Shown here one piece after another: positions 1 to 5,266 of a DNA stretch of 5,266 bases. Each line of letters begins with the position of its first letter. Positions within the stretch are counted from its first letter, which is position 1. The notes below the pieces were generated by a model. That model ran no database searches, was not told the origin of the DNA, and was given only the letters and a program-made list of their open reading frames with translations. The position numbers and the translations under genes are program-made. This DNA comes from Mycobacterium sp. (lineage in GTDB: Bacteria > Actinomycetota > Actinomycetes > Mycobacteriales > Mycobacteriaceae): the NCBI GenBank assembly GCA_028706695.1, contig JAQTVU010000233.1, forward strand, positions 1 to 5,266, read 5' to 3'.

Positions 1-1098
1 AATCGTTGGCTGGACGTAGTATCCGGTCGTCAAGCCGGCCGGTCGGCCGAGTCCGCCGAGCACCAGGGTGGCACCCTCGTCGATCCCGCTCTGAATGAGC
101 CGCTGGACCTTGTCGAACTGCTGCTGAGACACCACGGGCCCGACGGTCGTGTCATCGGCATCGGGTGGCCCGACGATAATCGCCTCGGCGGCCTTCTTGG
201 CGATCCCGACGACCTGTTGCATACGGTCGGCGGGCACCAGGATGCGCGAGCCCGCGTTGCACGACTGCCCGGAGTTGACCACCAAGCCCCGCACGTCGCG
301 AGTGATGACCTCGGTGAAGTCGGCATCGTCGAGAACGATGTTGGCGGATTTGCCACCGAGTTCCTGGGTCACCCTCTTGACCGTCGGCGCCGCGTTCTTG
401 GCGACCTCGATGCCGGCCCGGGTCGATCCGGTGAACGACACCATGTCGACCCCTGGGTGTGTGGCCAGCGCGGTGCCCACCGTCGGCCCGTCACCGTTGA
501 CGAGGTTGAACACCCCCGCCGGAACGCCTGCCTCCGCGAGGATCTCGGTGAAGATCATGGCGTTGAGCGGGGCCAGCTCCGACGGTTTGAGCACCATCGT
601 GCAACCCGCCGCCAGCGCCGCGGCCACCTTCGCCCCGATCTGATTCAGCGGCCAGTTCCACGGAGTGATCAGCGCGCACACGCCAACCGGCTCGTAGACC
701 ACCGTGGTGGTGGTGCCGATCGCCTCCTCGAATACGAAGTTGCGCAACGCTTCCAGGGTCGCCCGGAAGTGTCCGACCCCGGACGGCACCTGGGCAGCAC
801 GGGACAGACCCACCGGCGACCCCATCTCCTGGGACACCGCCGAGACGAGCTCCTCGCGGCGGCGCTCGTAGGCGTCGACGATGCGCTCGAGCAGGTCGAT
901 GCGTTCCTCGCGGCTGCTCTGCGAGTAGCTCTCGAACGCCCGACGCGCCGCGGCCACGGCCCGTTCGACGTCCTTCTCGCCGCCCAGCGCGATGGTCGTG
1001 ATGGGCTGTTCGGTCGCGGGGTTGATGACGTCGAGGGTCCGGGTACCGAACGGGTCCACCCATGCGCCATCGATATAGAATTTCGGTGCGTTGTTCAT
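1..1098 (-). CDS. NAD(P)-dependent aldehyde dehydrogenase (C-terminus outside window)
   Basis: Cytoplasmic enzyme that oxidises an aldehyde to a carboxylic acid with NAD(P)+. The minus-strand frame is open from ATG 1098 to the window edge: 366 of the roughly 475-490 residues usual for the family. Visible motifs: TPWNWPLNQI with the oxyanion-hole Asn148; cofactor-binding MVLKPSE with Lys171; FTGST at 222-226 (Rossmann fold); QELGGKSAN with the general base Glu246; GQSCNAGSR with the catalytic nucleophile Cys280. All key residues are present, so the enzyme should be active. Start: ATG 1098 has GGGGGAG (1104-1110) five bases upstream and begins MNNAPKFYIDGAWV, a normal ALDH N-terminus. The PWNWPLNQ form recalls the CddD/SSP0762-like ALDH subgroup, but the substrate cannot be read from sequence. 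No regulator or pathway gene adjoins it in the window. The family call is very secure, the subgroup tentative. Confidence 0.97.
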   Translation of the reverse strand, partial: MNNAPKFYIDGAWVDPFGTRTLDVINPATEQPITTIALGGEKDVERAVAAARRAFESYSQSSREERIDLLERIVDAYERRREELVSAVSQEMGSPVGLSRAAQVPSGVGHFRATLEALRNFVFEEAIGTTTTVVYEPVGVCALITPWNWPLNQIGAKVAAALAAGCTMVLKPSELAPLNAMIFTEILAEAGVPAGVFNLVNGDGPTVGTALATHPGVDMVSFTGSTRAGIEVAKNAAPTVKRVTQELGGKSANIVLDDADFTEVITRDVRGLVVNSGQSCNAGSRILVPADRMQQVVGIAKKAAEAIIVGPPDADDTTVGPVVSQQQFDKVQRLIQSGIDEGATLVLGGLGRPAGLTTGYYVQPTI

Positions 1099-1103
1099 GA
1101 TTG

Positions 1104-1110
1104 CTCCCCC
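1104..1110 (-). promoter_or_regulatory. Ribosome binding site of the aldehyde dehydrogenase gene
   Basis: On the minus strand GGGGGAG lies five bases before ATG 1098. A second purine block, AGGAG (1116-1120), lies too far upstream to be the main site. The spacing supports 1098 as the start. Confidence 0.6.
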
Positions 1111-1120
1111 GATTGCTCCT

Positions 1121-1138
1121 CGGTGTCACCGCGGTGTC
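1121..1138. repeat. CGGTGTC direct repeat around a CACCGCGGTG palindrome
   Basis: CGGTGTC occurs at 1121-1127 and again at 1132-1138, so the copies are 11 bases apart, about one helical turn. They frame the perfect 10-base palindrome CACCGCGGTG (1127-1136). A further palindrome, CTCAG-C-CTGAG, lies at 1152-1162. All are in the leader of the aldehyde dehydrogenase gene, 23 to 64 bases before its start. An operator or a leader hairpin is possible. Short palindromes also arise by chance in GC-rich DNA, so the regulatory reading is inference. Confidence 0.3.
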
Positions 1139-1240
1139 GATCTGACAGCGCCTCAGCCTGAGATGATGGGCGGGCCGGTGCTCCGATCGGCCATGTGAAC
1201 GGAAAAATGCCTCCTGAGCTGGCGTAATGTGAGCGCTGAC

Positions 1241-1299
1241 GCCGTATTAGCGCCGTACTAGTCCAGTGTCCCGGGGGGTGCGATACCCGTATCGTATTA
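1241..1299. promoter_or_regulatory. Possible operator cluster: CGATACCCGTATCG palindrome with CGTATTA repeats
   Basis: The sequence contains a perfect inverted repeat, CGATAC-CC-GTATCG (1281-1294). An imperfect tandem repeat, GCCGTATTAG (1241-1250) and GCCGTACTAG (1252-1261), lies to its left. CGTATTA occurs at 1243-1249 and recurs at 1293-1299, touching the palindrome. The cluster is AT-richer than its surroundings and lies 140-200 bases upstream of the aldehyde dehydrogenase start. Two-armed sites of this type are typical of TetR- or MarR-like repressors, but no regulator gene is visible here. It also overlaps the 3' end of the hypothetical minus-strand ORF that ends at 1247. Confidence 0.3.
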
Positions 1300-1720
1300 C
1301 GTTCAACCCCGGGTCGGCGGTGTTTGACGAGCAGAATCTTCGGTCGGCATCCGGCCGCACACGGATTTTGGCGATGGATCTCCACGCCGCCCAAGTGCAG
1401 GACACGTTGACGATCCCGGTGCGCGAACCGGGCTGCTCGCCGATCGGGTCGCGCGGGCCGCACCGGACCAGGGCCGGGCCGCCCTGGCGGTCCGCGATGA
1501 GCACCGCCCCCGCCACCAAATCGCCGAGACGGGTCCCATCACGGAAGATGGCCCGATTCGGGAACGACCGAAGCCGTCCGCACCGCTGGTCCGGCGCACC
1601 AGGACCGCTGGATGAATTATGTTGTGGCCCTGAGGCGTTGGATACCAATGCAACGCCTGCGACCCGATAGCGCCCGGGCGCTGGGGCAATCAGATACAAC
1701 ATCACCGAGGACGTTGACAT
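1247..1720 (-). CDS. Hypothetical protein, unrecognised, doubtful gene (157 aa)
   Basis: I do not recognise this product. The minus-strand frame is open well beyond ATG 1720, up to about 1954. I chose 1720 because AGGG lies about eight bases upstream, and because the region left of it reads more like protein than the Arg-rich stretch further upstream. By eye, about 70 codons between roughly 1370 and 1600 have G/C near 70%, 62% and 86% at codon positions 1, 2 and 3, a pattern expected of a real mycobacterial gene. The C-terminal half contains VLIADRQGGPALVRCGPRDP, then a Cys-Trp pair (VNVSCTWAAW) and the ending VIRYGYRTPRDTGLVRR. There is no clear signal peptide; a short hydrophobic stretch lies near the N-terminus (VMLYLIAPAPG). 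It is oriented like the aldehyde dehydrogenase, with its stop about 150 bases upstream of that start. It could be a small real gene, the degraded 3' end of a larger gene, or a chance open frame. Confidence 0.28.
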   Translation of the reverse strand: MSTSSVMLYLIAPAPGRYRVAGVALVSNASGPQHNSSSGPGAPDQRCGRLRSFPNRAIFRDGTRLGDLVAGAVLIADRQGGPALVRCGPRDPIGEQPGSRTGIVNVSCTWAAWRSIAKIRVRPDADRRFCSSNTADPGLNVIRYGYRTPRDTGLVRR

Positions 1721-2012
1721 CCTGATGGCCCTGGTCGGCGAGGCCCCGATGAGGCCGATCCGGTCGTCGCCGCCGAGCGCCTCCTGACCGGAGATCAATC
1801 CGGCGGCCCGTCCAAGCGGGCCCGCCGCCGACCCCGCCGACCGGCGGCCACTGCGCGAGACCTGCACCGTCGCCTTCACCGGCGGATCGCCCGGGGCGGA
1901 CTGCAACCGACCTCGGCCGCGTCGCGGTGCTCGGCGCCGTCGCGGCGCCGCCAAGAAGGGAGAACCCGACGTATACCAGATCGGTCATGTGGTTCGGGCC
2001 GGGTGGGTTAAC

Positions 2013-2525
2013 GTGAATCCGATGAATGCCGCGCGGACCTTGCTGCTGCTGCGACACGCGAAGTCGGCTTACCCGCCCGGTGTCGCCGATCATGACCGGC
2101 CGTTGGCGCCCCGCGGCAACAAACAAGCCGCGCTGGCAGGTGACTGGCTGCGCGAGCACGCACCCGCCGTCGACAGCGTGCTGTGCTCGACCGCGACGCG
2201 GGCCCGGGAGACGTTGCGCCGCACGGGTATCGGCGCCCCCGTACGCTACGTCGAGCGACTGTACGGCGCGGTCCCGGGCATCGTGATCGAAGAGATCAAC
2301 GCCGTCGACGACGAAACCCGAACGCTGCTCGTCGTCGGGCACGAGCCGACGACATCCGCCGTCGCGCTGGCACTGTCCGGTGCCGACGGCACCGACACCG
2401 CTGCGGCGGAACGCGTTTCGGTGAAGTTCCCGACCTCGGCGATCGCCGTGCTGGCCGTGCCCGGCGCGTGGAAGAGCCTGGAGCCCGGTCAAGCCGCACT
2501 GATCGGCTTCCAGGTGCCGCGCTGA
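2013..2525 (+). CDS. sixA: SixA-type phosphohistidine phosphatase (histidine phosphatase superfamily)
   Basis: Small cytoplasmic phosphatase of the histidine phosphatase (phosphoglycerate mutase-like) branch. E. coli SixA removes phosphate from phosphohistidine on signalling proteins; the mycobacterial substrate is not known to me. With GTG 2013 as start it has 170 residues, normal for single-domain SixA. Visible: the catalytic RHG-type motif LLLLRHAKS with Arg14 and His15 (the phosphorylated nucleophile); DHDRPLAPRG; CSTATRARET with the phosphate-binding Arg63; and the second catalytic His110 in VVGHEPT. The catalytic set is complete. GTG 2013 has GGGTGGG (2001-2007) five bases upstream. ATG 2022 and GTG 1989 are alternatives in frame. 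A purine-rich AAGAAGGGAG at 1953-1962 serves no nearby start. The gene converges on lprC with 22 bases between stops. It looks orthologous to M. tuberculosis Rv1276c, from memory. Confidence 0.93.
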   Translation: MNPMNAARTLLLLRHAKSAYPPGVADHDRPLAPRGNKQAALAGDWLREHAPAVDSVLCSTATRARETLRRTGIGAPVRYVERLYGAVPGIVIEEINAVDDETRTLLVVGHEPTTSAVALALSGADGTDTAAAERVSVKFPTSAIAVLAVPGAWKSLEPGQAALIGFQVPR

Positions 2526-2534
2526 GGGCGGCGA

Positions 2535-2552
2535 CCTAAGAGCGGCCTTAGG
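2535..2552. terminator. Small hairpin between convergent genes, possible bidirectional terminator
   Basis: CCTAAG-AGCGGC-CTTAGG is a perfect inverted repeat with six-base arms and a six-base loop. It lies ten bases after the sixA-like stop and includes the TAA stop of lprC. There is no T-run on either side, so it is not a classical intrinsic terminator; mycobacteria often lack the T-run. The location fits transcription termination, but the stem is short. Confidence 0.35.
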
Positions 2553-3111
2553 AGTTGGTGGAGAGGGTCAGCTCCATGAGCTTGATGGCCTGCCCGCAGG
2601 CGTCGATCCCGGGCGCCTGGGGGTTGATCCACCAACCGACCACTCCGGCCGCGTCGCTGGCGACGCCGCACGCGCCGTTGGGGTCGTCGGTGCGCATCAC
2701 GATGGACGTCACCCCGGCGATCGCCCGGTTTTCGACCTTGTACTTGAGGAACTCGGCCACCTTGCGTTCGTTGCTCAGGCTGCCCTGCTCGAACCAGTAC
2801 CGGGTGATGTCGACCAGGCCGGCCGGGTTTGCCGCCTGCCAGCGGCAGATCGCGCCGACGAAAGTGCTTTGGATGTCGAGCGGATCGGCCCCGACCGTCT
2901 TGGCCAGGATGTCGGTGGTCAGCACCTCGCATTCCTTGAGCAGGTTCGGATACTGCTGCTGGGAATTGTTGTTGCGGGGCGGGCCGCCCGAGCCCGCCTT
3001 GACCGCGTTACCACCGACCGACCTCGAACAGCCGGTCAGCACCATCAGCGCGGCGATCAAGGCGACGGCACAGGCGAGCATGCTTCTTCTGCCGCGCATC
3101 CTCTGCATCAT
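2548..3111 (-). CDS. lprC: LprC-like lipoprotein (DUF3558-like family)
   Basis: Predicted lipoprotein of 187 residues, exported and anchored to the outer face of the cell membrane; its biochemical role is unknown. The N-terminus has basic residues (RMRGRR), a hydrophobic segment at about 11-26, and the lipobox LTGC with the lipidated Cys28. The mature part begins with a Gly/Asn/Gln-rich linker (PRNNNSQQQYPNLL), then one globular domain with four cysteines (61, 89, 148, 172), including ICRWQ. This matches DUF3558-type mycobacterial lipoproteins and is very close to what I recall of M. tuberculosis LprC (Rv1275). ATG 3111 overlaps the lprB stop as ATGA and has no real Shine-Dalgarno sequence, which implies translational coupling. 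Met2, Met5 (3099) and Met11 (3081) are other possible starts; Met11 would remove the basic N-region. It is the second gene of the lprB-lprC operon. Confidence 0.92.
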   Translation of the reverse strand: MMQRMRGRRSMLACAVALIAALMVLTGCSRSVGGNAVKAGSGGPPRNNNSQQQYPNLLKECEVLTTDILAKTVGADPLDIQSTFVGAICRWQAANPAGLVDITRYWFEQGSLSNERKVAEFLKYKVENRAIAGVTSIVMRTDDPNGACGVASDAAGVVGWWINPQAPGIDACGQAIKLMELTLSTNS

Positions 3112-3665
3112 TTCGAGTTCGCAATCGACTGGCGGGTCAATTCTTTGGCTACGTCGCACGGCGGCGGGTACGGCTTTTGACTGAAGCTGACCGACCATTC
3201 GATGAAGTCGTCCTGGAACTGAATCCCGACCTCGCACAACGAATCACCCAGGTTGGGCTGGTTGCCGACCGCGATGAAACCGCTGTGGCCGTTGATGTTG
3301 ATGTCATCGACACTCGAGCGCGAGAGCTCCTCCGTCTTGCGTTCCCGCCCGATCGGGCTGCCGCGATACCAGGAGAAGGAGAAGTGCGGGCCGAGGATGC
3401 CGCCGCCGGCCAGCCACTGGCACCCGACGGAGTTCCGCGCGGTGTTGACCAGCCCACTGACCCTGGTCAAATCGGTCATCGTCTGATCGCTGATGCCGCC
3501 ACACTGCGGGAACATCGGGCCGTGGCGACCCTGCGCGCTGCCCGACGCCGACGGCGCCGCCGCGCCCGACTTGCCGCCGCCGGAGTCCGAGCACCCCGCA
3601 ACCACCGGGACCAGCACCGTCAGGGCCGCCGCCGCGACGGCCAGCCCCGTCACGTCACGCCGCAC
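3108..3665 (-). CDS. lprB: LprB-like lipoprotein (DUF3558-like family)
   Basis: Predicted membrane-anchored extracytoplasmic lipoprotein of 185 residues, function unknown. The open frame runs on to ATG 3866, but the signal peptide decides the start. From GTG 3665 it reads (M)RRDVTGLAVAAAALTVLVP followed by the lipobox VAGC with lipidated Cys25. AGGG (3671-3674) lies five bases before this GTG. The longer version would bury the signal peptide behind 67 residues and run into the divergent ABC gene. A low-complexity Gly/Ser/Ala linker (26-46) is followed by a domain with cysteines 55, 82, 144 and 170, containing VGCQWLAGGG and FSFSWYRGSPIGRERK. Length and sequence agree with what I recall of M. 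tuberculosis LprB (Rv1274). It is first in the operon with lprC (4-base overlap) and divergent from the ABC exporter gene. Confidence 0.92.
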   Translation of the reverse strand: MRRDVTGLAVAAAALTVLVPVVAGCSDSGGGKSGAAAPSASGSAQGRHGPMFPQCGGISDQTMTDLTRVSGLVNTARNSVGCQWLAGGGILGPHFSFSWYRGSPIGRERKTEELSRSSVDDININGHSGFIAVGNQPNLGDSLCEVGIQFQDDFIEWSVSFSQKPYPPPCDVAKELTRQSIANSK

Positions 3666-3670
3666 CGCTA

Positions 3671-3674
3671 CCCT
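3671..3674 (-). promoter_or_regulatory. Ribosome binding site deciding the lprB start
   Basis: On the minus strand AGGG is separated by TAGCG from GTG 3665, and further purines (GAGGAAGAG) lie upstream. This supports the short 185-residue LprB over the much longer open frame. TTG 3686 is in frame but has a poorer upstream sequence. Confidence 0.5.
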
Positions 3675-3709
3675 GCTCTTCCTCAACCCGCTGCCGGTCC
3701 ACACGTTGC

Positions 3710-3715
3710 ACTGTA
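3710..3715 (-). promoter_or_regulatory. Candidate -10 element for the lprB-lprC operon
   Basis: On the minus strand TACAGT fits the mycobacterial SigA-like TAnnnT -10 pattern, 44 bases before GTG 3665. A TTGACC (3729-3734) upstream resembles a -35 element, but the spacer is only 13 bases, too short for a standard pair. The -10 may therefore act alone. No comparable element was found on the plus strand for the divergent ABC gene within 3716-3837. Confidence 0.3.
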
Positions 3716-3837
3716 GCGGCACCCCACGGGTCAACCACCGGCGCGCCGCCTGATCAGGCGTTTCCAATCCGTCGACGCGTCCCCTGCCGGAGGCGGCGGT
3801 GGCGACCGCGCCGCCTTCCGTGTGCGACAGTTTTCCA

Positions 3838-5266
3838 ATGCTCCTGGCACTGCTGCGCCAGTACATCCGGCCCTACCGCCGGCCGGTCGCGGTGCTCATG
3901 GCGCTCCAGTCGACCAGCACCCTGGCGTCGCTGTATCTGCCGACCGTCAACGCCGCGATCATCGACGACGGTGTCTCCAAGGGCGACACCGCCACCATCG
4001 TCAGGCTCGGGATGGTGATGCTCGGGGTCGCCGGGGTGCAGATGCTGTGCTCGGTCGGCGCCACCTACGTCGGGTCCCGGACCGGGATGGGCTTCGGCCG
4101 CGATCTGCGTTCGGCCATGTTCGACCGCGTCATCGCCTTCTCCGAACCCGAGACGGCGCGATTCGGGGTGCCGACGCTGCTGACGCGCACCACCAACGAT
4201 GTACGCCAGATCCAGTACCTGGTGCAGATCTCGGGCACCGTGCTGGTGACCGCGCCCCTGATGTGCGTGGGCGGGATCGTCATGGCGGTCCATCAGGAGG
4301 CGGCACTGACGTGGCTGCTGCTGGTCAGCGTGCCGATCATGGCGGTGGCCAATTACTGGGTCATGTCGCACATGCTGCCGCTGCTGCGCGGCATGCAGGG
4401 CCTGATCGACGGCATCAATCGGGTGATGCGCGACCAATTGTCCGGTGTGCGGGTGGTCCGGGCGTTCGCGCGCGAGGGATTCGAGCGCGACCGGTTCGGG
4501 CGCGCCAATGCCGCGCTGTCGCATACCGCGCTGACCGCGGGCAACTGGCAGGCGCTGATGCTGCCGGTGACCACGCTGACCGTCAACGTGTCCAGCGTCG
4601 CGCTCATCTGGTTCGGTGGGCTGCGCATCGACCACGGCCAGATGCGGGTCGGCTCGCTGACCGCCTTCCTGGCGTACTTCACCCAGATTCTGATGGCGGT
4701 CTTGATGGCGACGATGACGCTGGTCGTGCTGCCGCGGGCCGCGGTGTGCGCCGAGCGGATCACCGAGGTGCTGTCCACCCGCGCCGCCGTCGACAACCCG
4801 CGGCGGCCCCAATTCCCGAAAGCCGGGATCACCGGCGTGGTGCACCTGGCCGGCGTGACATTCACCTACCCGGGCGCCGATCGTCCGGTGCTGCAAGATA
4901 TCTCGCTGACCGCGCTGCCCGGCACCACCACCGCGATCGTCGGCAGCACCGGGTCGGGCAAGTCGACGCTGGTGTCGCTGATCTGCCGCCTCTACGATGT
5001 GACCGCCGGCGCCGTGCTGGTCGACGACGTCGACGTCCGCGACTACCACATCGAGCGGCTGTGGTCGGCGATCGGGTTGGTGCCCCAGCGCGGCTACCTG
5101 TTCTCCGGGACCGTCGCGGACAACCTGCGCTACGGCGCGCCCCCCGGCCAGGTGGTCAGCGACTCGCAGATGTGGGAGGCGCTGCGGGTGGCCGCCGCCG
5201 ACGAGTTCGTGCGGGCCCATGGGGACGGGCTGCGCATGCGCGTCGCGCAGGGCGGCGTCAACTTCT
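3838..5266 (+). CDS. ABC exporter half-transporter, TMD-NBD fusion (C-terminus outside window)
   Basis: Inner-membrane ATP-driven exporter subunit; 476 codons are visible of an expected 580 or so. The N-terminus MLLALLRQYIRPYRRP is typical of type I exporters. About six hydrophobic segments lie near 16-40, 54-79, 130-151, 157-177, 240-261 and 272-300. The coupling-region motif SGVRVVRAFARE is at 202-213. The ATPase domain shows the A-loop Tyr344 (FTYPG), Walker A GSTGSGKST (369-377, Lys375) and the Q-loop Gln417 (VPQRGYLFSGT). The window ends at QGGVNF, one residue before the expected SGGQ signature, so signature, Walker B and H-loop are unseen. It matches what I recall of M. tuberculosis Rv1273c, whose partner Rv1272c should follow to the right. 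Start: ATG 3838 by similarity. GTG 3799, in frame with GGAGG five bases upstream, would add 13 residues. The substrate is unknown; lipids or fatty acids are plausible. Confidence 0.95.
   Translation, partial: MLLALLRQYIRPYRRPVAVLMALQSTSTLASLYLPTVNAAIIDDGVSKGDTATIVRLGMVMLGVAGVQMLCSVGATYVGSRTGMGFGRDLRSAMFDRVIAFSEPETARFGVPTLLTRTTNDVRQIQYLVQISGTVLVTAPLMCVGGIVMAVHQEAALTWLLLVSVPIMAVANYWVMSHMLPLLRGMQGLIDGINRVMRDQLSGVRVVRAFAREGFERDRFGRANAALSHTALTAGNWQALMLPVTTLTVNVSSVALIWFGGLRIDHGQMRVGSLTAFLAYFTQILMAVLMATMTLVVLPRAAVCAERITEVLSTRAAVDNPRRPQFPKAGITGVVHLAGVTFTYPGADRPVLQDISLTALPGTTTAIVGSTGSGKSTLVSLICRLYDVTAGAVLVDDVDVRDYHIERLWSAIGLVPQRGYLFSGTVADNLRYGAPPGQVVSDSQMWEALRVAAADEFVRAHGDGLRMRVAQGGVNF

Larger units (their letters stand above)
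1099..2012. other. Long gap between aldehyde dehydrogenase and sixA-like genes, no recognised gene
   Basis: These 914 bases contain the divergent 5' regions of the two flanking genes. The left part holds the leader of the dehydrogenase gene and the possible operator sites. The middle holds the doubtful ORF 1247-1720. The right part (about 1750-1970) is very GC-rich and gives only Arg/Pro-rich translations on both strands, typical of non-coding GC-rich DNA. A short plus-strand stretch at 1689-1748 reads RYNITEDVDILMALVGEAP between stops and might be a gene remnant. In M. tuberculosis the corresponding position, as I recall, holds Rv1277, and I see no trace of it. No transposase, tRNA or integration site was found. 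Confidence 0.5.
3666..3837. promoter_or_regulatory. Divergent promoter region between lprB and the ABC exporter gene
   Basis: These 172 bases must carry the start signals of both divergent units unless each is read from afar. TTTCCAAT occurs at 3761-3768 and 3832-3839, and the palindrome TGATCA lies at 3751-3756. Neither is long enough to call an operator. If the ABC gene really starts at GTG 3799, the gap shrinks to 133 bases. Confidence 0.4.

Noticed and set aside
217..1161. Plus-strand 314-residue open frame
   Set aside because: It is antisense to the aldehyde dehydrogenase, Arg/His/Asp-rich with no domain, while the opposite frame carries all ALDH catalytic motifs.
1192..1215. AGGAGG (1210-1215, minus strand) followed by ATG 1194 as a leader peptide gene
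   Set aside because: The spacer is about 15 bases, too long, and the frame encodes only 13 residues with no attenuator-like residue run.
1266..1670. Plus-strand 134-residue open frame
   Set aside because: It lacks a recognisable domain, and the minus frame over the same bases has the more coding-like codon composition.
1750..1970. Search for transposase, integrase or CRISPR signals in the GC-rich part of the gap
   Set aside because: No terminal inverted repeats, DDE-type motifs, spaced repeats or tRNA-like ends were visible; the translations are only Arg/Pro-rich.
1617..2492. Minus-strand 291-residue open frame across the sixA-like gene
   Set aside because: Most of it mirrors the SixA coding frame, and the translation is Gly/Arg/Asp-rich without domain features.
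3761..3839. TTTCCAAT direct repeat (3761-3768, 3832-3839) as an operator pair
   Set aside because: Eight bases at one 71-base distance can occur by chance, and the second copy overlaps the ABC start codon.
3666..3866. N-terminal extension of LprB to ATG 3866
   Set aside because: It would place 67 residues before a clear lipoprotein signal peptide and overlap the ABC gene start; GTG 3665 has a well-spaced ribosome binding site.
3754..5220. Minus-strand 488-residue open frame
   Set aside because: It is antisense to the ABC exporter gene. The translation is His/Gln/Gly/Arg-rich with no motifs, a common mirror of GC-rich genes.

Overview
The window looks like chromosomal DNA from a mycobacterium, probably a non-tuberculous species. 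It is GC-rich, with G/C favoured at third codon positions. From 2013 to the right edge, the order and orientation of genes match, from memory, the M. tuberculosis block Rv1276c - lprC (Rv1275) - lprB (Rv1274) - Rv1273c, read from the opposite strand. The protein sequences are clearly related to that block but not identical as I recall them. I ran no database search.

Layout, left to right. (1) 1-1098, minus strand: the N-terminal 366 residues of an NAD(P)-dependent aldehyde dehydrogenase with its catalytic residues intact; the C-terminus lies beyond the left edge. (2) 1099-2012: a gap of about 0.9 kb with no recognisable gene. It holds the leader of the dehydrogenase gene, several short palindromes and repeats that could be operators, and one minus-strand ORF (1247-1720) whose codon-position composition looks coding but whose product I do not recognise. 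(3) 2013-2525, plus strand: a SixA-type phosphohistidine phosphatase. (4) 2535-2552: a small perfect hairpin between convergent genes. (5) 3665-2548, minus strand: two translationally coupled lipoprotein genes, lprB then lprC, overlapping by ATGA. Both products have a lipobox and the same four-cysteine pattern of the DUF3558-like family. (6) 3666-3837: a divergent intergenic region with a possible -10 element for lprB. (7) 3838-5266, plus strand: an ABC exporter half-transporter (transmembrane domain fused to the nucleotide-binding domain), cut by the right edge just before the SGGQ signature.

Working together: the lipoprotein pair is divergent from the ABC gene, and this arrangement is kept in M. 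tuberculosis. That suggests, but does not prove, that the extracytoplasmic lipoproteins and the exporter act in the same envelope or lipid process. The next gene to the right is expected to be the second half-transporter (Rv1272c-like). The dehydrogenase appears to sit where M. tuberculosis has Rv1277, so the boundary in 1099-2012 is probably a lineage-specific rearrangement. I found no tRNA, rRNA, CRISPR array, insertion sequence or phage gene, and no clear new multi-gene system.
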